Of a stretch of 64,000 bases of DNA, positions 1-10,362 are shown in pieces; within the stretch, counting starts at the first letter, position 1; each line of letters begins with the position of its first letter. The translations under genes and the position numbers were made by a program. The stretch lies in assembly GCA_022385805.1 (NCBI GenBank), contig MU277683.1, positions 186,001 through 250,000 of the forward strand, written 5' to 3'. Source of the DNA: Pilatotrama ljubarskyi (lineage: Eukaryota; Basidiomycota; Agaricomycetes; Polyporales; Polyporaceae). Below the pieces are notes generated by a model, which did no database searches, was not told where the DNA came from, and saw only the letters and a program-made list of their open reading frames with translations.

Positions 1-2
1 CA

Positions 3-83
3 CTCGGCGCCGCCACCGTCTGCCGCCGCGGCCACGACCTCTTCCCTCCGTTCCCAGATGATGATGATCGTATGCCGGATTGA
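3..83 (+). CDS. Possible 3' end of a gene entering from the left edge
   Basis: One frame stays open from the window edge and ends in TGA at 81-83, encoding about 26 residues with an acidic run (four consecutive Asp) near the C-terminus. The fragment is too short to assign to a family, and another frame (1-225) is also open, so this is only a candidate terminal exon. I see no start codon or splice acceptor inside the window that would support an independent gene. Confidence 0.2.
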   Translation, partial: LGAATVCRRGHDLFPPFPDDDDRMPD

Positions 84-765
84 TATCTCTCCCCCGCCAT
101 CCCCGTTTGCTTCTTCCAGGATGCGCGCATTGTATTTTATCTCAGCTTGTATCTTCTCAGATCCTGCGGTCCTTGAATGGAATAATGATACATGTAAACC
201 GGTCCATGGCCGAGCTCGGTCAGAGTGACTGGATATGATTGAATAGGTGTAGCTCTCTTTGTTAAGTCTACTGGATCGTCTTGCGAGCGACCGGCTCTAG
301 TGTCAAGCTCGGTAAAACTGATCGTGACAGAGGTTGTTGATGGGCGAGTGGCTCGTCTTGCTCCTGAAGCTTAACGACCACCAGTCGGCGTGCTGAACAG
401 GTACAGACTGCGCAGTACACTTCGCCGTCTGAGAACGACTGACCGGCATGACTGGCCGAATCGTACAGCCGCATAAAGTGTCACCGGTGCATGTAGCTCA
501 TTTGGTGAGTTCCTATGGTCACCGCATGCCGATAACATGCGAGGATGATACCCAGCGTCCCTCGCGCAGAGGAAAGGCCACCCATCCATACTCCTTCTAG
601 ACCGCGTGCCTGACGAATTTCAGGTATCCGGCCACCAGGGACATCTTCGTGGCTCCATGGACTCCTGTCGTGGTAGAGGGACGGCACAAAGACAAGTATT
701 TGCATACAACCTCCAAGCGATTCCGGTCGACGTGTTACAAGCAGTAAACACGAGCGGGTACGTAG
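84..765. other. Intergenic stretch, nothing recognised
   Basis: About 680 bp between the possible left-edge gene and the 3' end of the kinase gene. Only short overlapping open frames without conserved motifs are visible. It probably holds 3' untranslated sequence of both neighbours. Confidence 0.3.
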
Positions 766-1841
766 TTACAGAGTGTCTGAGTATGGTGTCTTATCCAGCC
801 TGTACCTTTGCGTGCGGAAGGAGACGGTGGCACAAGCCTGCCAGGCCTTCCGGTACCGGTAGAAGCTACCAACGGCGATCCAACGAAAGATAGACCACCG
901 GACGCGACCCCACCATGCACCCCATGTGTGATCAAACAGCCAGGGCATGTCGTGACCTTGAGGCTTCATCCCAAGGTACTCCATGTAGGTGGGATAGAAG
1001 CCGGCGTGGCCCCAGTCCACAATCCACAGGACCCCTTGAGGATCAAGGATCATGTTGCGCGGAGCGAGGTCTTGGTGAACGAAGACATGCTCCTTGGCCG
1101 GCTCAAGTACGAGGTGGGGCTGTGGCGTCAGCTGGGTCGGGCGACAATCAACGAGCCACCAGTTCAGATAGTTGGTGAATGTCAGAGGGGAGGCGTGCCG
1201 CGCGGGGCCATGTTGATCATCTAGCCAGATGCAGCGTGTCCGACCGGAGTGCATACCACCGGTCGTTTGTGAGGTGATGGAGTGAAGGAGTCGCAGGTTG
1301 GCTCGTAGTTGCAAGGCAGCGCGTATGGTCCCCCACAAGCCGAGGTTGCGCCATGCTTGTTCGAGTGTAGGCCCAATGACTCGATCCACAAGGATGTAGT
1401 AGGTTCCCTCATCGTCGACAGGGACCAGACGACGGAGGGCCGGCGTCTTCACGCCAGCGGCACGCGCGCGCTGCATGGCGCAGACCTCGTCGAGAGCTTC
1501 TTCGTCTGGAAAGCCGCCAATCCGCTTTGCTACGAGATTGGGCGATAACAACCGGACCGCCTGTTCCTTTGTCGTGACCAGGGGCAGTGCATGGCTGATG
1601 TGGTTGAGCAATTCATCGTCGGAGTAGCTGTCAAGCAACTCGTCTGCGAACGCTCCAATAGATACTGTGGCGTCCGCGAGCTACCAATACACAAGCCTTC
1701 AGTTTATGCACTCAAGGAACGCTGACTTTGCATTACATGCCCCAGGTGTTGACGTGGCCAGTATCGTGTCTTGACTGTGCTCGCCCGAGGGATGCGAACG
1801 AGCGAGAGCTGCGACTGGATGTTAGAGCCCTTGACGATCAT
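766..1841 (-). CDS. Aminoglycoside phosphotransferase (APH)-type kinase-like protein
   Basis: Predicted two-exon gene, complement(766..1680, 1737..1841), 339 aa; the 56-nt intron has GT-AG ends and joins in phase 0, and the start is the first ATG of exon 1. The C-terminal half carries the APH/choline-kinase hallmarks: a Brenner-type loop VHQDLAPRNMILD and, shortly after, IVDWGHAGFYP, matching the catalytic HxDxxxxN and the metal-binding Asp of the fold. The N-terminal lobe has an AKRIGGF segment that may hold the ATP-binding lysine. Such proteins are abundant in basidiomycete genomes and their substrates are mostly unknown; resistance to an antibiotic should not be assumed. The protein is probably cytosolic, as no signal peptide or membrane span is visible. 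Family assignment is firm, substrate unknown. Confidence 0.8.
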
Positions 1842-2193
1842 GTCGAAAGGCAAGAGACTGACCAGAGTCGGCAACGCCTCCTTCAGCCATAAGCGTCACG
1901 AGCTCATTATTTGATCTGCGAGGGAACGAGCCCGGCGCAGCAAGCAACGGGCAATTATGCGAGGCCTGGGTCAGGCTCGTTCGCAGCTTGTCCGGGGATG
2001 GGAGGGTCCTCTGCTTTCGGGCCTTGGTCTGTAGTGAAAACGGCGCGACGGGCGTGTTACAGTGTGGATATGATCCGACGAGTATCACTGTCGATGCCAG
2101 TTTACTATCAGTGAACCGAGTCAAAGACGATGGTACTAGAGCGGTGGTAGAGCTTGGTAGATGTGGAGGTGATCCGTGGGAAAATGTGCATAG
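1842..2193. other. Promoter-side intergenic region of the kinase
   Basis: About 350 bp upstream of the APH-type kinase. Several short open frames exist but none has a recognisable motif or convincing start. It ends at the target-site duplication of the MITE. Confidence 0.3.
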
Positions 2194-2201
2194 ACTGGAA
2201 G
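2194..2201. repeat. Left 8-bp target-site duplication of the MITE
   Basis: ACTGGAAG, identical to 2437-2444 on the other side of the element. The length of 8 bp fits hAT transposition. Confidence 0.85.
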
Positions 2202-2436
2202 TAGTGTTGCCGCAATGTAAAGGTCACCTTGACGAGAGCCCTGGTGAGGTGGACCTTGCCTTGACCGGCATCTCGGCATCGCACCTTGGAGCCACCTTGA
2301 CTTGATCTACCTTCAAGCTGGCGACTCCGAATTGCCTTTTATGGTAGGCAACTTCAAGGCAAGGTGGGCTCCAAGGTGTAATTTTCGAACTCCGACGACC
2401 TTGGAGGCACCTTTACCTTGTATTGCGGCAACACTA
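2202..2436. mobile_element. hAT-type MITE (non-autonomous DNA transposon)
   Basis: A 235-bp element with perfect 15-bp terminal inverted repeats: TAGTGTTGCCGCAAT at 2202-2216 and its reverse complement at 2422-2436. It is flanked by a perfect 8-bp direct repeat, ACTGGAAG, at 2194-2201 and 2437-2444. An 8-bp target duplication with termini of the TAGTG type is the signature of the hAT superfamily. The interior contains no transposase frame and is built of repeated ACCTTG/CAAGGT motifs in both orientations, resembling subterminal transposase-binding repeats. The intact ends and exact duplication imply a comparatively recent insertion. No autonomous hAT is present in this window, so the transposase must lie elsewhere if it still exists. 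Confidence 0.88.
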
Positions 2437-2444
2437 ACTGGAAG
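2437..2444. repeat. Right 8-bp target-site duplication of the MITE
   Basis: ACTGGAAG directly after the right terminal inverted repeat, identical to the left copy at 2194-2201. Confidence 0.85.
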
Positions 2445-3253
2445 AAAAGAGGAGAAAGCGCTCTACAGTAGGCCTGCCAAGCGCATGCATGCAGTACATA
2501 TCAGACGCACTCTTCGCAGTAATATTGCTGCCGGAAAGAAGGTATGAAGAAGTCGTAATGACAGCTTGAAGGTCCAGTTCTGAAGCCGTTTGGGCAGTTA
2601 CTCAGTACATCAGGCTCATGATACGCCGACTACTAAGTACTGTCAGACTGATCGCCTCCTTCAACCTACACGCTAGGAACAAATCAACCGTCTACTGGGC
2701 TCACTCGTGTTGGAACTGTCTCTCGCACTGCTCGGCAGCTCCGCACGAGCTTACGAGTAATCGTAAGTGTATGTGCATGGTATCCCACGCACGGGGCCTG
2801 TTCACGGAAACATAATGCCCTTTAGCAGCCCATCGCAGCAGAAACATCAGCCTGCTGTCGTCGATATCGTGCAAGACTATGGTTTGGCATTGAATCTGTA
2901 GGGGATCTTCAGAGGCTCGTGGTCATGGTACCGATAGCCTACGCCTTGCCCCTTCGCTTCAATGGTCCCTCAGATGATGACCCCGGGCTCCGGGTGACTC
3001 TTAGTTAGCCGCAGAGACAAGTGCCTATTGTCCGCTTAACCTGAGCCACCTATGCTTTGTGGCTACGCTTACATGCCAGGGGGAGGGGGGCATTTATACC
3101 GCGGGAGGTCGTTCAGAGGAGGGCTTCTGTTGGACCCACTTCTTGCTGTTCCCCCTTTCGAACGCTGACGGCGCAGAGCGCTGTCCCCCCTCTTCTACTG
3201 AATATTTCCCACTGTGACGATACACAGCGAGAAGACTCTCCTCTTTAGTAAGG
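2445..3253. other. Intergenic stretch, nothing recognised
   Basis: About 800 bp between the MITE and the MARVEL-like gene. No coding potential with family motifs and no RNA gene was seen. The part nearest 3253 should include the promoter of the downstream gene; no clear TATA box was picked out. Confidence 0.3.
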
Positions 3254-4305
3254 ATGGCGTCCCTCACCTTCGCCTTGAAGTTCTCGATGAGTGAGTCTTG
3301 CTGCGCCTGTATCAGTCGTCCGAGAGTAGTAAGCTGACCGGGCGCGTTCTCCAGCTTTCTTTCTACTTGGGCTGCACCTTGGTCTCTTTATCCTCTGCAT
3401 CATTTCCCTCGCTATCCGCTCAGGAGGTGGTAAGACTTGAAGCCGGTTATACATCGTCCATACATGCTCAACCACACTCACAGATACCGAGGCCATTGCA
3501 CTCGGCATCGAAGCCGTCCAGCTCATTCTCCTTCCCATCCGGTGAGCAGCAAACATCCTCCACCAGTGTCACCATGAACCCATCTTAAGCCTGTGCGATC
3601 AGCCTCAGTTACTATGTTCGCTACCGCGACAGACCTTCACGGCTGACACACGAACGCCTCTTTTTCTTGTGCCTCTGGCTCGTCAGCCTTGGTGCGTCTC
3701 TTCTCCTCTATTCCCAGGTCCTCCTGTACTTACCTTACTGCTTGTGTAGCCGGTGCGATCTTGGTCAGCGTCCGCAGCCCACACCTACTGGACGACTTTG
3801 CCGGCCTTGCGCATCCCGAGCTCGCCGCCATCGCAGCGATCACGCTCTCCTGGCTCGCATGGACGCTCAGTGAGTGTCTCGTTCCCCGTTCCCTTTTTGT
3901 CCACAGCCCTGGCTGACCACTTGTCGGATAGCCGTTCACCTCATCTGGATCGCCATCCAAGAAGATCTGGATAGATCTGACGAAGACGGCCCTGAGGAGC
4001 CTATAGCCTGGCCCGCATACACCACTCCCTCGCGGACAAACCCGAGCCGTCCGAAACGCATCTCCGCGAAGATCGTTGCCGTGGCTCATGGGTCGGACCC
4101 GCTGCTCTGGGCGCGCAAGAAGAACCGCCACGGGCAGGGACCGGTACAGGCGCAGAGCAAAGGGCAGGACAAGGAGAAGGGGAAGGGGCCGGCGATGCCC
4201 ACCGCTGCGTACGACCCGCGCGAGCGTCGGCTGCCACCGGTGCCGCTGCCGCAGATGAGGATGAAGACGACATATGATTCGTGGTACGGTTGGGAGGCTG
4301 CTTGA
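3254..4305 (+). CDS. MARVEL-like four-helix membrane protein
   Basis: Predicted six exons: 3254..3290, 3355..3429, 3484..3541, 3609..3691, 3750..3869, 3932..4305; 248 aa. All introns are GT-AG and the phases fit. Four hydrophobic segments are visible at roughly residues 8-33, 41-57, 73-94 and 107-133; the second is the weakest. A soluble C-terminal tail of about 115 residues follows, rich in Lys, Arg, Gln and Pro. The helix pattern and the short N-terminus with aromatic and hydrophobic residues resemble fungal MARVEL-domain proteins, which sit in the plasma membrane or membrane junctions. The exact family is inferred from topology, not from a catalytic motif. It is convergent with the Rad57-like gene, whose stop lies 315 bp away. 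Function unknown. Confidence 0.72.
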
Positions 4306-4620
4306 GTGCAGCTTGGTTGTCTTTTTTTCTGTCGTTTGATGGTCGGTCGCGCCGCGCCATACACTCCTTTGTCCTGATAGACTTCAGTTCCCTGTTCTCA
4401 TTATTTCCTTGATATAGCCCAACCGACAGCGAGCATCGCATGTCTGACATTATACTCTCGTAATGGAGCTGACCAATAGATCTCTCATACATGCGCGCCT
4501 ATATGCTTACAACGAGAGCGACAAGGAAGCCAATCCCAAGAATTCCTGCCCGCACAGGCACTGGGCTCCAACGTCATGTGCGCACTGTCAGTGTCTCTCT
4601 CTCTTCTTCCCGGCTCGACC
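4306..4620. other. Convergent 3' intergenic region
   Basis: Separates the stop codons of the MARVEL-like gene (+) and the Rad57-like gene (-). It probably contains both polyadenylation regions. No gene seen. Confidence 0.35.
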
Positions 4621-6662
4621 CTACAGATCAGCATACAATGCATCGTCTCCCCCCTCCTCCCAATAGTAGTCTGAGTCTGTCCCGTCCTTCTCTGCCGGGG
4701 GCCCATCCTCCGCCGCTTCCTCCACCTCCCTCGGCCCTTCCGGGTCCTCAGCGACGCTCGCGTATAGATGCTCGTCCTGCTGCGAGTCCTTCCAGTACAT
4801 GTCCCAGTCCTCGTCGAGCTCGGGCTGGCTGGAGGGTACGGTGGACTGCGTTGGTGCCAGGGGCGCTGCTGACGGCAAACCATGCATAGAAGATGATGAG
4901 ACCTTCGAGGGTTGCGCCGCTGATGCTGACATTGACAACATGGAGAAACCTGCGCAAGGAACGGATCGTGGCTGCTGAGAGTCAATAGTAGCTGGAACAG
5001 CTGAAGGAGGGGCGGAGGGAGGGGCCATCGAGGACGCGGATGGTATTGTCGAGCGTTGAGGTGCCGGAGTAGGCGGCGTCGAGAAGCTTGCGTAGGAGAG
5101 AGATTGGCGAGATCGTGGCCGCTGGATGCCGCTGGCGCTCTGAGTCGATAGAGGCGGCCTAGTCGCCGCCTCGCTGGCAGGAGCGTAAGATAGACTCTCG
5201 CGAGATCGCGTCTGCTGCACATTACTCTCGCTACTACTGCCAATTGCCCCCGGCGTGCTCAGGATCCACCCAGAGATTGCCGTCTCGTACCCGGAGCTCT
5301 GGGCAGCCGGCACGGATGCACCGTCCTGGCCAGGACTCGAAGACGGGGGCGTTGGGTAGATACATGTCGAGGGTGGGGGCTCCTCCACGGGGATGCCGAC
5401 GACGCCCTCGTCGAAGATCACATAGTCGCAGGACGCGGGAGGGCCTACGGAGGAGAAGATGACGCTGAAGCGGCGGAGGGGAACCGAGGGGTCGTCTACA
5501 TCCCCTGCCGCCCGACCCGGGTCAACGTCGACCTTCCGTCGCTTGGCCGGAGGTTGGCCTTGCGCTTGCGCCCTGGGGTCGACGGCGGAGCGGGGACGCG
5601 TGCGGATCGTGCGGCTCATCATGATGCGCGCGTTGAGCTGATTCGGCCAGACATGGCCCAGGATTGCTTCGTTTGCATCCTCTCCGGGTAAGGAGTACGC
5701 GCGGGCGAACCAGCGCTCCTGGTCGGAATACCTGAGCTCTCCTGGGCCCGTGTCTCCTCCCTCGAACCGGGGGCGGGTGCCCTTCGCGGCCCCGAGCGCG
5801 ACGACTGCCAGGTTGTACTTGCTCGCAAGTCGGTGCATGACGAGAGACACCCTCCGGATATCTCGCGCGCGGTGGATCTTGTCTTCGTATTCCGGATGCT
5901 TGTCCTGGTCGAAGATGTCGCTGAAAGTGTCGATGACGAGGAGTTTGACAGGCTTGGCGCCCAAGGTGCGCGCGCGCTCGTCCGCGAAGGTGGGCAGGCT
6001 CTCAGTAAGCACCTTGAGGACGGCAGGGAAGAAGGGAGCGTTCACGGTGTAGATATCCGGGAGCCCGCAGAGGGCGGGGGAGAGCAAGGGGTTGTCGGTG
6101 ATCATGCCTTCAAGGATGGGAGTGATGAGCTCCTCCCGAGTCGTCACGTAACATGCTGCGCCCGACACGCCACCCAGCTTCTGAGGCAGTTGGACAGTCA
6201 GAGCGAGTTGCATCGCGAGCCTGCTCTTTCCTGCGTTGCTGCGGATGTACGCGTCAGCGACTGTCTGGATATAGCAAATAAGGGACCTTACTTCTCACCA
6301 GCAAATTCCCAAAGCATGCCGGTCCTGACGCCTCCTCCAAGGACGTCGTCTATGTGAGGATCTCCAGTAGTGAACTTCTCCTCGCCAATGTGTCCGATTT
6401 CCCGCAAAGTGCGAGGTTGTGGGGCTAGCTCTCTGCAGACAGTGTCAATGAGCGCATCCATCTCCTTAAGCGGCATCTTGCATTTCTTCGCCAAGTCGGA
6501 TGGAGGTTTGAGGAGGAGGTCTGACACCGTCTGCAGCTTGCCTAGCCACGTATTTGGGTCAGGACAGCTGCGTGCGATCCATGTACAAAACACACCCTTC
6601 GCAAGTAACGTCTTCTGGGCCATTGTAAGGCCCTCGAGGTCTGCGAGGAACTTGGATTCCAT
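4621..6662 (-). CDS. RAD57: Rad57-like RecA-family recombination ATPase
   Basis: Two exons, complement(4621..6238, 6292..6662), 662 aa. The 53-nt intron splits the Walker A motif, which reads GENNAGKS at residues 122-129 after joining. The Walker B strand is KLLVIDTFSD, with Asp near residue 227. The segment around the start of exon 2 (AMQLALTVQLPQKLGG) closely resembles Rad57/XRCC3 rather than Rad51 itself. These RAD51 paralogues act with Rad55/XRCC2-type partners to load and stabilise Rad51 filaments in homologous recombination. After the ATPase core there is a long Ser/Pro/Ala-rich, probably disordered tail of about 200 residues ending in acidic sequence, much longer than in animal XRCC3. 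An ACGCGT palindrome lies 45 bp upstream of the start, suggesting S-phase transcription. Whether it is the Rad57 or the XRCC3 orthologue is a naming matter; the family is secure. Confidence 0.85.
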
Positions 6663-6706
6663 CCTGCAGGCTGCGGCAGGTGGTTGGCGGATGCCTGCGA
6701 CGCGCG

Positions 6707-6712
6707 ACGCGT
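6707..6712. promoter_or_regulatory. ACGCGT (MCB-type) box upstream of the Rad57-like gene
   Basis: The palindrome ACGCGT lies 45 bp upstream of the start codon of the minus-strand Rad57-like gene, inside a run of CGCGACGCG sequence. In ascomycete yeasts this hexamer is the MluI cell-cycle box bound by MBF and drives G1/S expression of replication and repair genes; its use here is inference. Confidence 0.5.
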
Positions 6713-6815
6713 CGTGGTGATCCCCAATACCGACTTTAGGTACAGTAGAGCTCAGCCTTCATGCCGTCCCGTGTCAAGCAGGGCCTGGGAATCCCGCCAA
6801 TAGAACTCGTCTCAC

Positions 6816-7324
6816 GTGACTTCTGTTTGCTCTTCCTTGGCGTCAATTGTCCGCTCCTTTGCCTCTGTGCGCGTCGCCTCCTCCTACGACGATGCATGCC
6901 ACTCTACGACGGCAGAGCTGTATCCGCACTCAGCACTCATCGACACTGGCGTCGACATTTCTCTTGTCTCCTCGTCCTTCGTTGTGTCTCACAATGTCAG
7001 CCGCACCGTCTCCGTTGAAGCAGGCGCCGTTTCGTTCACGGTGTCCGGCCCCCTGCGGAGTCCCACTCCTGGTGGTTGGTATGTGATTACCGCAAGACAT
7101 CCGCGGCATACGGGAGGACATTCGATGTGGTCCTCGGCAAGGACTGGGTCAGTATCTGTCTCTTACGATACGAGGGCGGTGTACTGCTCCATCCCGATCA
7201 CAAGCTATCACAAGTTGGGTGTGGTTGGCTTCGGATGGGAGGCGAGCCCTCACGCTGTGCCAGGTGAGTGTCGTCCGAATCCTTTGCGTTCTATACTGAT
7301 GATCCTTCATGTAGAAACCCTTGA
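6816..7324 (+). pseudogene. Retropepsin-like aspartic protease fragment, apparently frame-broken
   Basis: One frame contains ALIDTGVDISLVS at 6933-6971, the DTG active-site signature of retropepsin-type aspartic proteases. A second frame further on encodes FDVVLGKDW near 7121-7147, a segment that follows the protease fold in many fungal retroelement or retroelement-derived proteins. The two are out of register, and the only GT...AG candidate between them is about 18 nt long, too short for an intron. A possible donor after 7263 and acceptor at about 7311 would end the product with TGA at 7322-7324. No in-frame ATG precedes the DTG segment. Most likely a decayed retrotransposon or domesticated fragment; a gene with an unrecognised intron cannot be excluded. 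Confidence 0.4.
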
Positions 7325-8270
7325 TAGCTAGCGCATGGCTGTAATTCGGTGCTCCGCTGATGATTGATATGGATCACCATCCTCCTCTCGCCAGGGAAAT
7401 AATAGCTTGATGGCCGCTCTGTATGCGTGCCCGTTTGCCACACAGATTTCTGATATCCTCAAACGATCGACGACAGGGGACGTTCGCACTCTCGCTCTTG
7501 CTGACAGCTACCGGGTGACGGTGATCAGCACGATATCTTTGTGGACGTTTTTGCGCATAGATCTCATGACGGGCTCCTGTGCGGAACAGGACTTCACGGG
7601 ATGTCTGCGGTCCCTCCAGCAGTTCATATACATATACGAAGCAGGGCTTGTCGCACTGGGCCTCGTGTTCCCAGATAGTAGGGTCGACGCTTCACCTTTC
7701 CCCCCTCTGCTCTGGCAGCCATTCTTAGTCCCGCAGTATACTGTGAGTCTTCGAAGGGTCCTCGGACTCGAAGGCCGCCTTCTCGGACCGCGAGGGACCG
7801 TGATCATGCAGTTGACCTTGCAGTTGCATTCCAGCCACCGTGAATGCGGGTAGCTATCGATGCTGCAGGTTCACAGAGTACTATCCCGAGCCTTAGGATC
7901 TCTACGTCGGACTCATGATGTCCGCACGATATTGTTGTCCCACGCCAGTTGTCCTGCTGGCAGCGATGAAGGACTGGTGAGGCTCCGCGTGGCAGAAGTG
8001 CACTTCTTTGCCCTCGGCACGTCACCCTCGCCTCAACTTCTCTGCTCAGTCATCATCAGATCATACTCTTCGAGATCCCGAAGATGTCTCAAGGGTACCT
8101 CGAGAACAGCGGAGAAGCACCCGTAACCGTCCGGAATCCGTCTCAGGAGCACTGCAACACGACCGAGTCGGAGATCCGACCCAGACGTCCTGCGGTCGGA
8201 GCCCGGTGCCAATGCTGTAGTATATATATGTTTGAATGGTGCATACCCTTCCTGCTTGTTCGCCAACGCG
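7325..8270. other. Region without a convincing gene
   Basis: The longest plus-strand frame, 7407-7853 (about 148 residues), has no recognisable motif and could be chance or a relic belonging with the retropepsin fragment on its left. No splice structure could be built. A TATA-like run (TATATATATG) lies at about 8221-8230, 40 bp before the start of the DUF6533 gene. Confidence 0.3.
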
Positions 8271-10099
8271 ATGTCGCACACGGCAGGAGCTGACCCAGCT
8301 GCTGCTGCAGGGGCACTCAAACAGCTCCTCGAGTTACATGAGGACGCGCGGATCGTGAAATACTGTGCCAGTGAGTTGATCATAATGTCCTCATTGCGTC
8401 GCGGGAGCTTACCATGGACTGCAGTGGCAGCGGACTCCTGGCTGGTCCTCGACTTCAGTGAGCATCTGTACGAATGCTGTCGTAGTCGACACAGCTGAGC
8501 AACGACCTGCAGTCATGATGCTCCCTACCGAAGTAGGTGACATCGACCAGGTCGTGGAGTGTTGCTGACCATGAGTGTGTAGATCCAATACGTCTGGGTG
8601 AGCACGCGCCGCGTCACACACAAGCGTCAAGTGCTGGCTCTGGTAGGGAGCAACGTACTGAGCCGACTTACAGAACACGAGGTGGAACTTGTCGAGACTC
8701 CTGTTCCTATGGGTATGTGCACTGTTCTGGCCGCAGTGGGAGCAAGTGCTCATAGATCGCTAGGTGCGCCTCTTTGGCATTGTCCTCCTCACAGTCAACT
8801 TCGGAGTCACCATGACTGGCGGTCACTCGGTGCAGGTGGGTTACAAGTCATGTAGACATTCCTCAAATCGCTCAAATTACGACCCGACGCGCCGGTCACC
8901 TAGTTGTGAGCCATTACCGACGTCGCTTCCGTCATATCACGTTCACATGCATTCCTAGCTGCGAGTTTTACTTCTACTGGGAGGGCACGGCTGGCTCGCT
9001 CATGATGTGGTCGGTACATGGTATGTGCTAGTCAAGTGATCTACAGACTCGGATCGCGCATTGACGATTGCCACAGTCATTCTGCAACTGCGGATATATG
9101 CTATGTACCGCGGAAGCAAACGACTGGCTATCTTCAACATCGTCTTTTTCATCGCTGAGATCATCACCATTCTCATCGTCTACAACTACGGAATCTCCAT
9201 CGGCACGAGTCGGTTATGATTACTGCCTCGTCCTCCAAATCGCTTCGCTGATATATGACTTTCTCCTGCTGTCAAGCCCTGGCAACTCCCCCGGGCCTCA
9301 CTGGCTGCTACGGGATTACCACGAGTTTTCTGTTCTCCATCTGGCTCCCCGCCCTCGCGTTCGATATGTGGTTGGTCGTTCTTGCCCTCTGGAAGGCCGT
9401 CGAGCGGTCGAGAGAGGGCGTCGTAGTCAATGGCCAGCGTCTCGACCTGCTCGCGGTGCTCATCCGAGACAAGTACGTGCGTTTCTGCTTCGTGCCATGG
9501 ACCATGCTGACAGCCTGGGGCGCAGTGTGATCTACTTCATGGTGTAGGTTCCCTGCTGTAAAGTCCGGATGCCCGTATAGTTTGAGCTGACGGAGCATGT
9601 AGAATCGCTCTCGGCCTCCTCGCGAACACGATCATGTGGTTCGCTGCCCCAGACGGGCTCGCGGCAGCAGCGGTTCCGTACGTCTTCTACTTGAGCCCAC
9701 CTCTATCCAGAACGAGCACCATGCACTAACTGAACGGCACATGCCTGCAGAATTTCGCATGCGTCAATGATCATCTCCGGCTCTCGTCTCCTCCTCAATC
9801 TCTTCGAGGCATCTCATCGCAGCTTGAACGTCACACGCACTATGACAGGTATGGTCACCCAGGACCGTTCCACCCTGATGTTCTGTGCAAGCACCGACGA
9901 GGGCATCTCCCGCCGAGGTCGGTGGACGGACATCAGCATGCTCACTGGCGAGTTCGCCGCGACCGCACTGGATCTGAGCGCGGATACAGACGTGGACGAT
10001 GGGCTCGCGGATGCCCAGGATTCCGACAGCTCGGAGAAGGTGGATGGGCTACGAAAAGCAGTTAGACGTGGAGAGTTGAATGAGGCGACCGAGGTCTAG
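8271..10099 (+). CDS. DUF6533-containing seven-helix membrane protein (model partly unresolved)
   Basis: Supported exons: 8271..8370, 8425..8457, 8513..8532, 8583..8597, 8674..8712, then an unresolved part, then 8959..9020, 9077..about 9207, about 9288..9528, 9602..about 9677 and 9752..10099. The N-terminal part, with short exons giving a Trp-x-Val-Leu-Asp-Phe segment, then LPTEIQYVW and NTRWNLSRLLFLW, has the DUF6533 pattern of basidiomycete integral membrane proteins. The later part shows helices such as VILQLRIYAMYRG and SIWLPALAFDMWLVVLALWK, and the tail is hydrophilic and acidic. I could not join 8713-8958 in one consistent frame: the usual Arg-Tyr segment after the second helix is not clean, so a small deletion, microexons or decay are possible. 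Such proteins often occur in expanded families and have no known biochemical role. Family good, exact structure uncertain. Confidence 0.65.
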
Positions 10100-10362
10100 A
10101 TCTCGACGTGCGTGGTTCATAGATCATGATGTCGAGGGTTTACGGAAAGCCCGTCCGCATTTGCTCGCGCTGTAGGAATTGCTCGCGCCGTCTCGCTTAT
10201 TAAGGCCAGTAGCTTATGAAGTAGTCATCTCAACTGCATAGCCGGACCTTTGTGAGGAAAGAATAGATCATGGAGGTATGTCGATTCGCCAGACAGAAAG
10301 GGTAGCATGGTCCGCCATATAGCCAGATCATTCATGCAGGGGATAGAACCACTCGTCCGTCC

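Noticed and set aside
9575..9598. Minus-strand peptide resembling LKLYxHPxF, similar to the start of the 41638-41838 frame
   Set aside because: It lies inside an intron of the DUF6533 gene and the similarity is only about ten residues; treated as coincidence.
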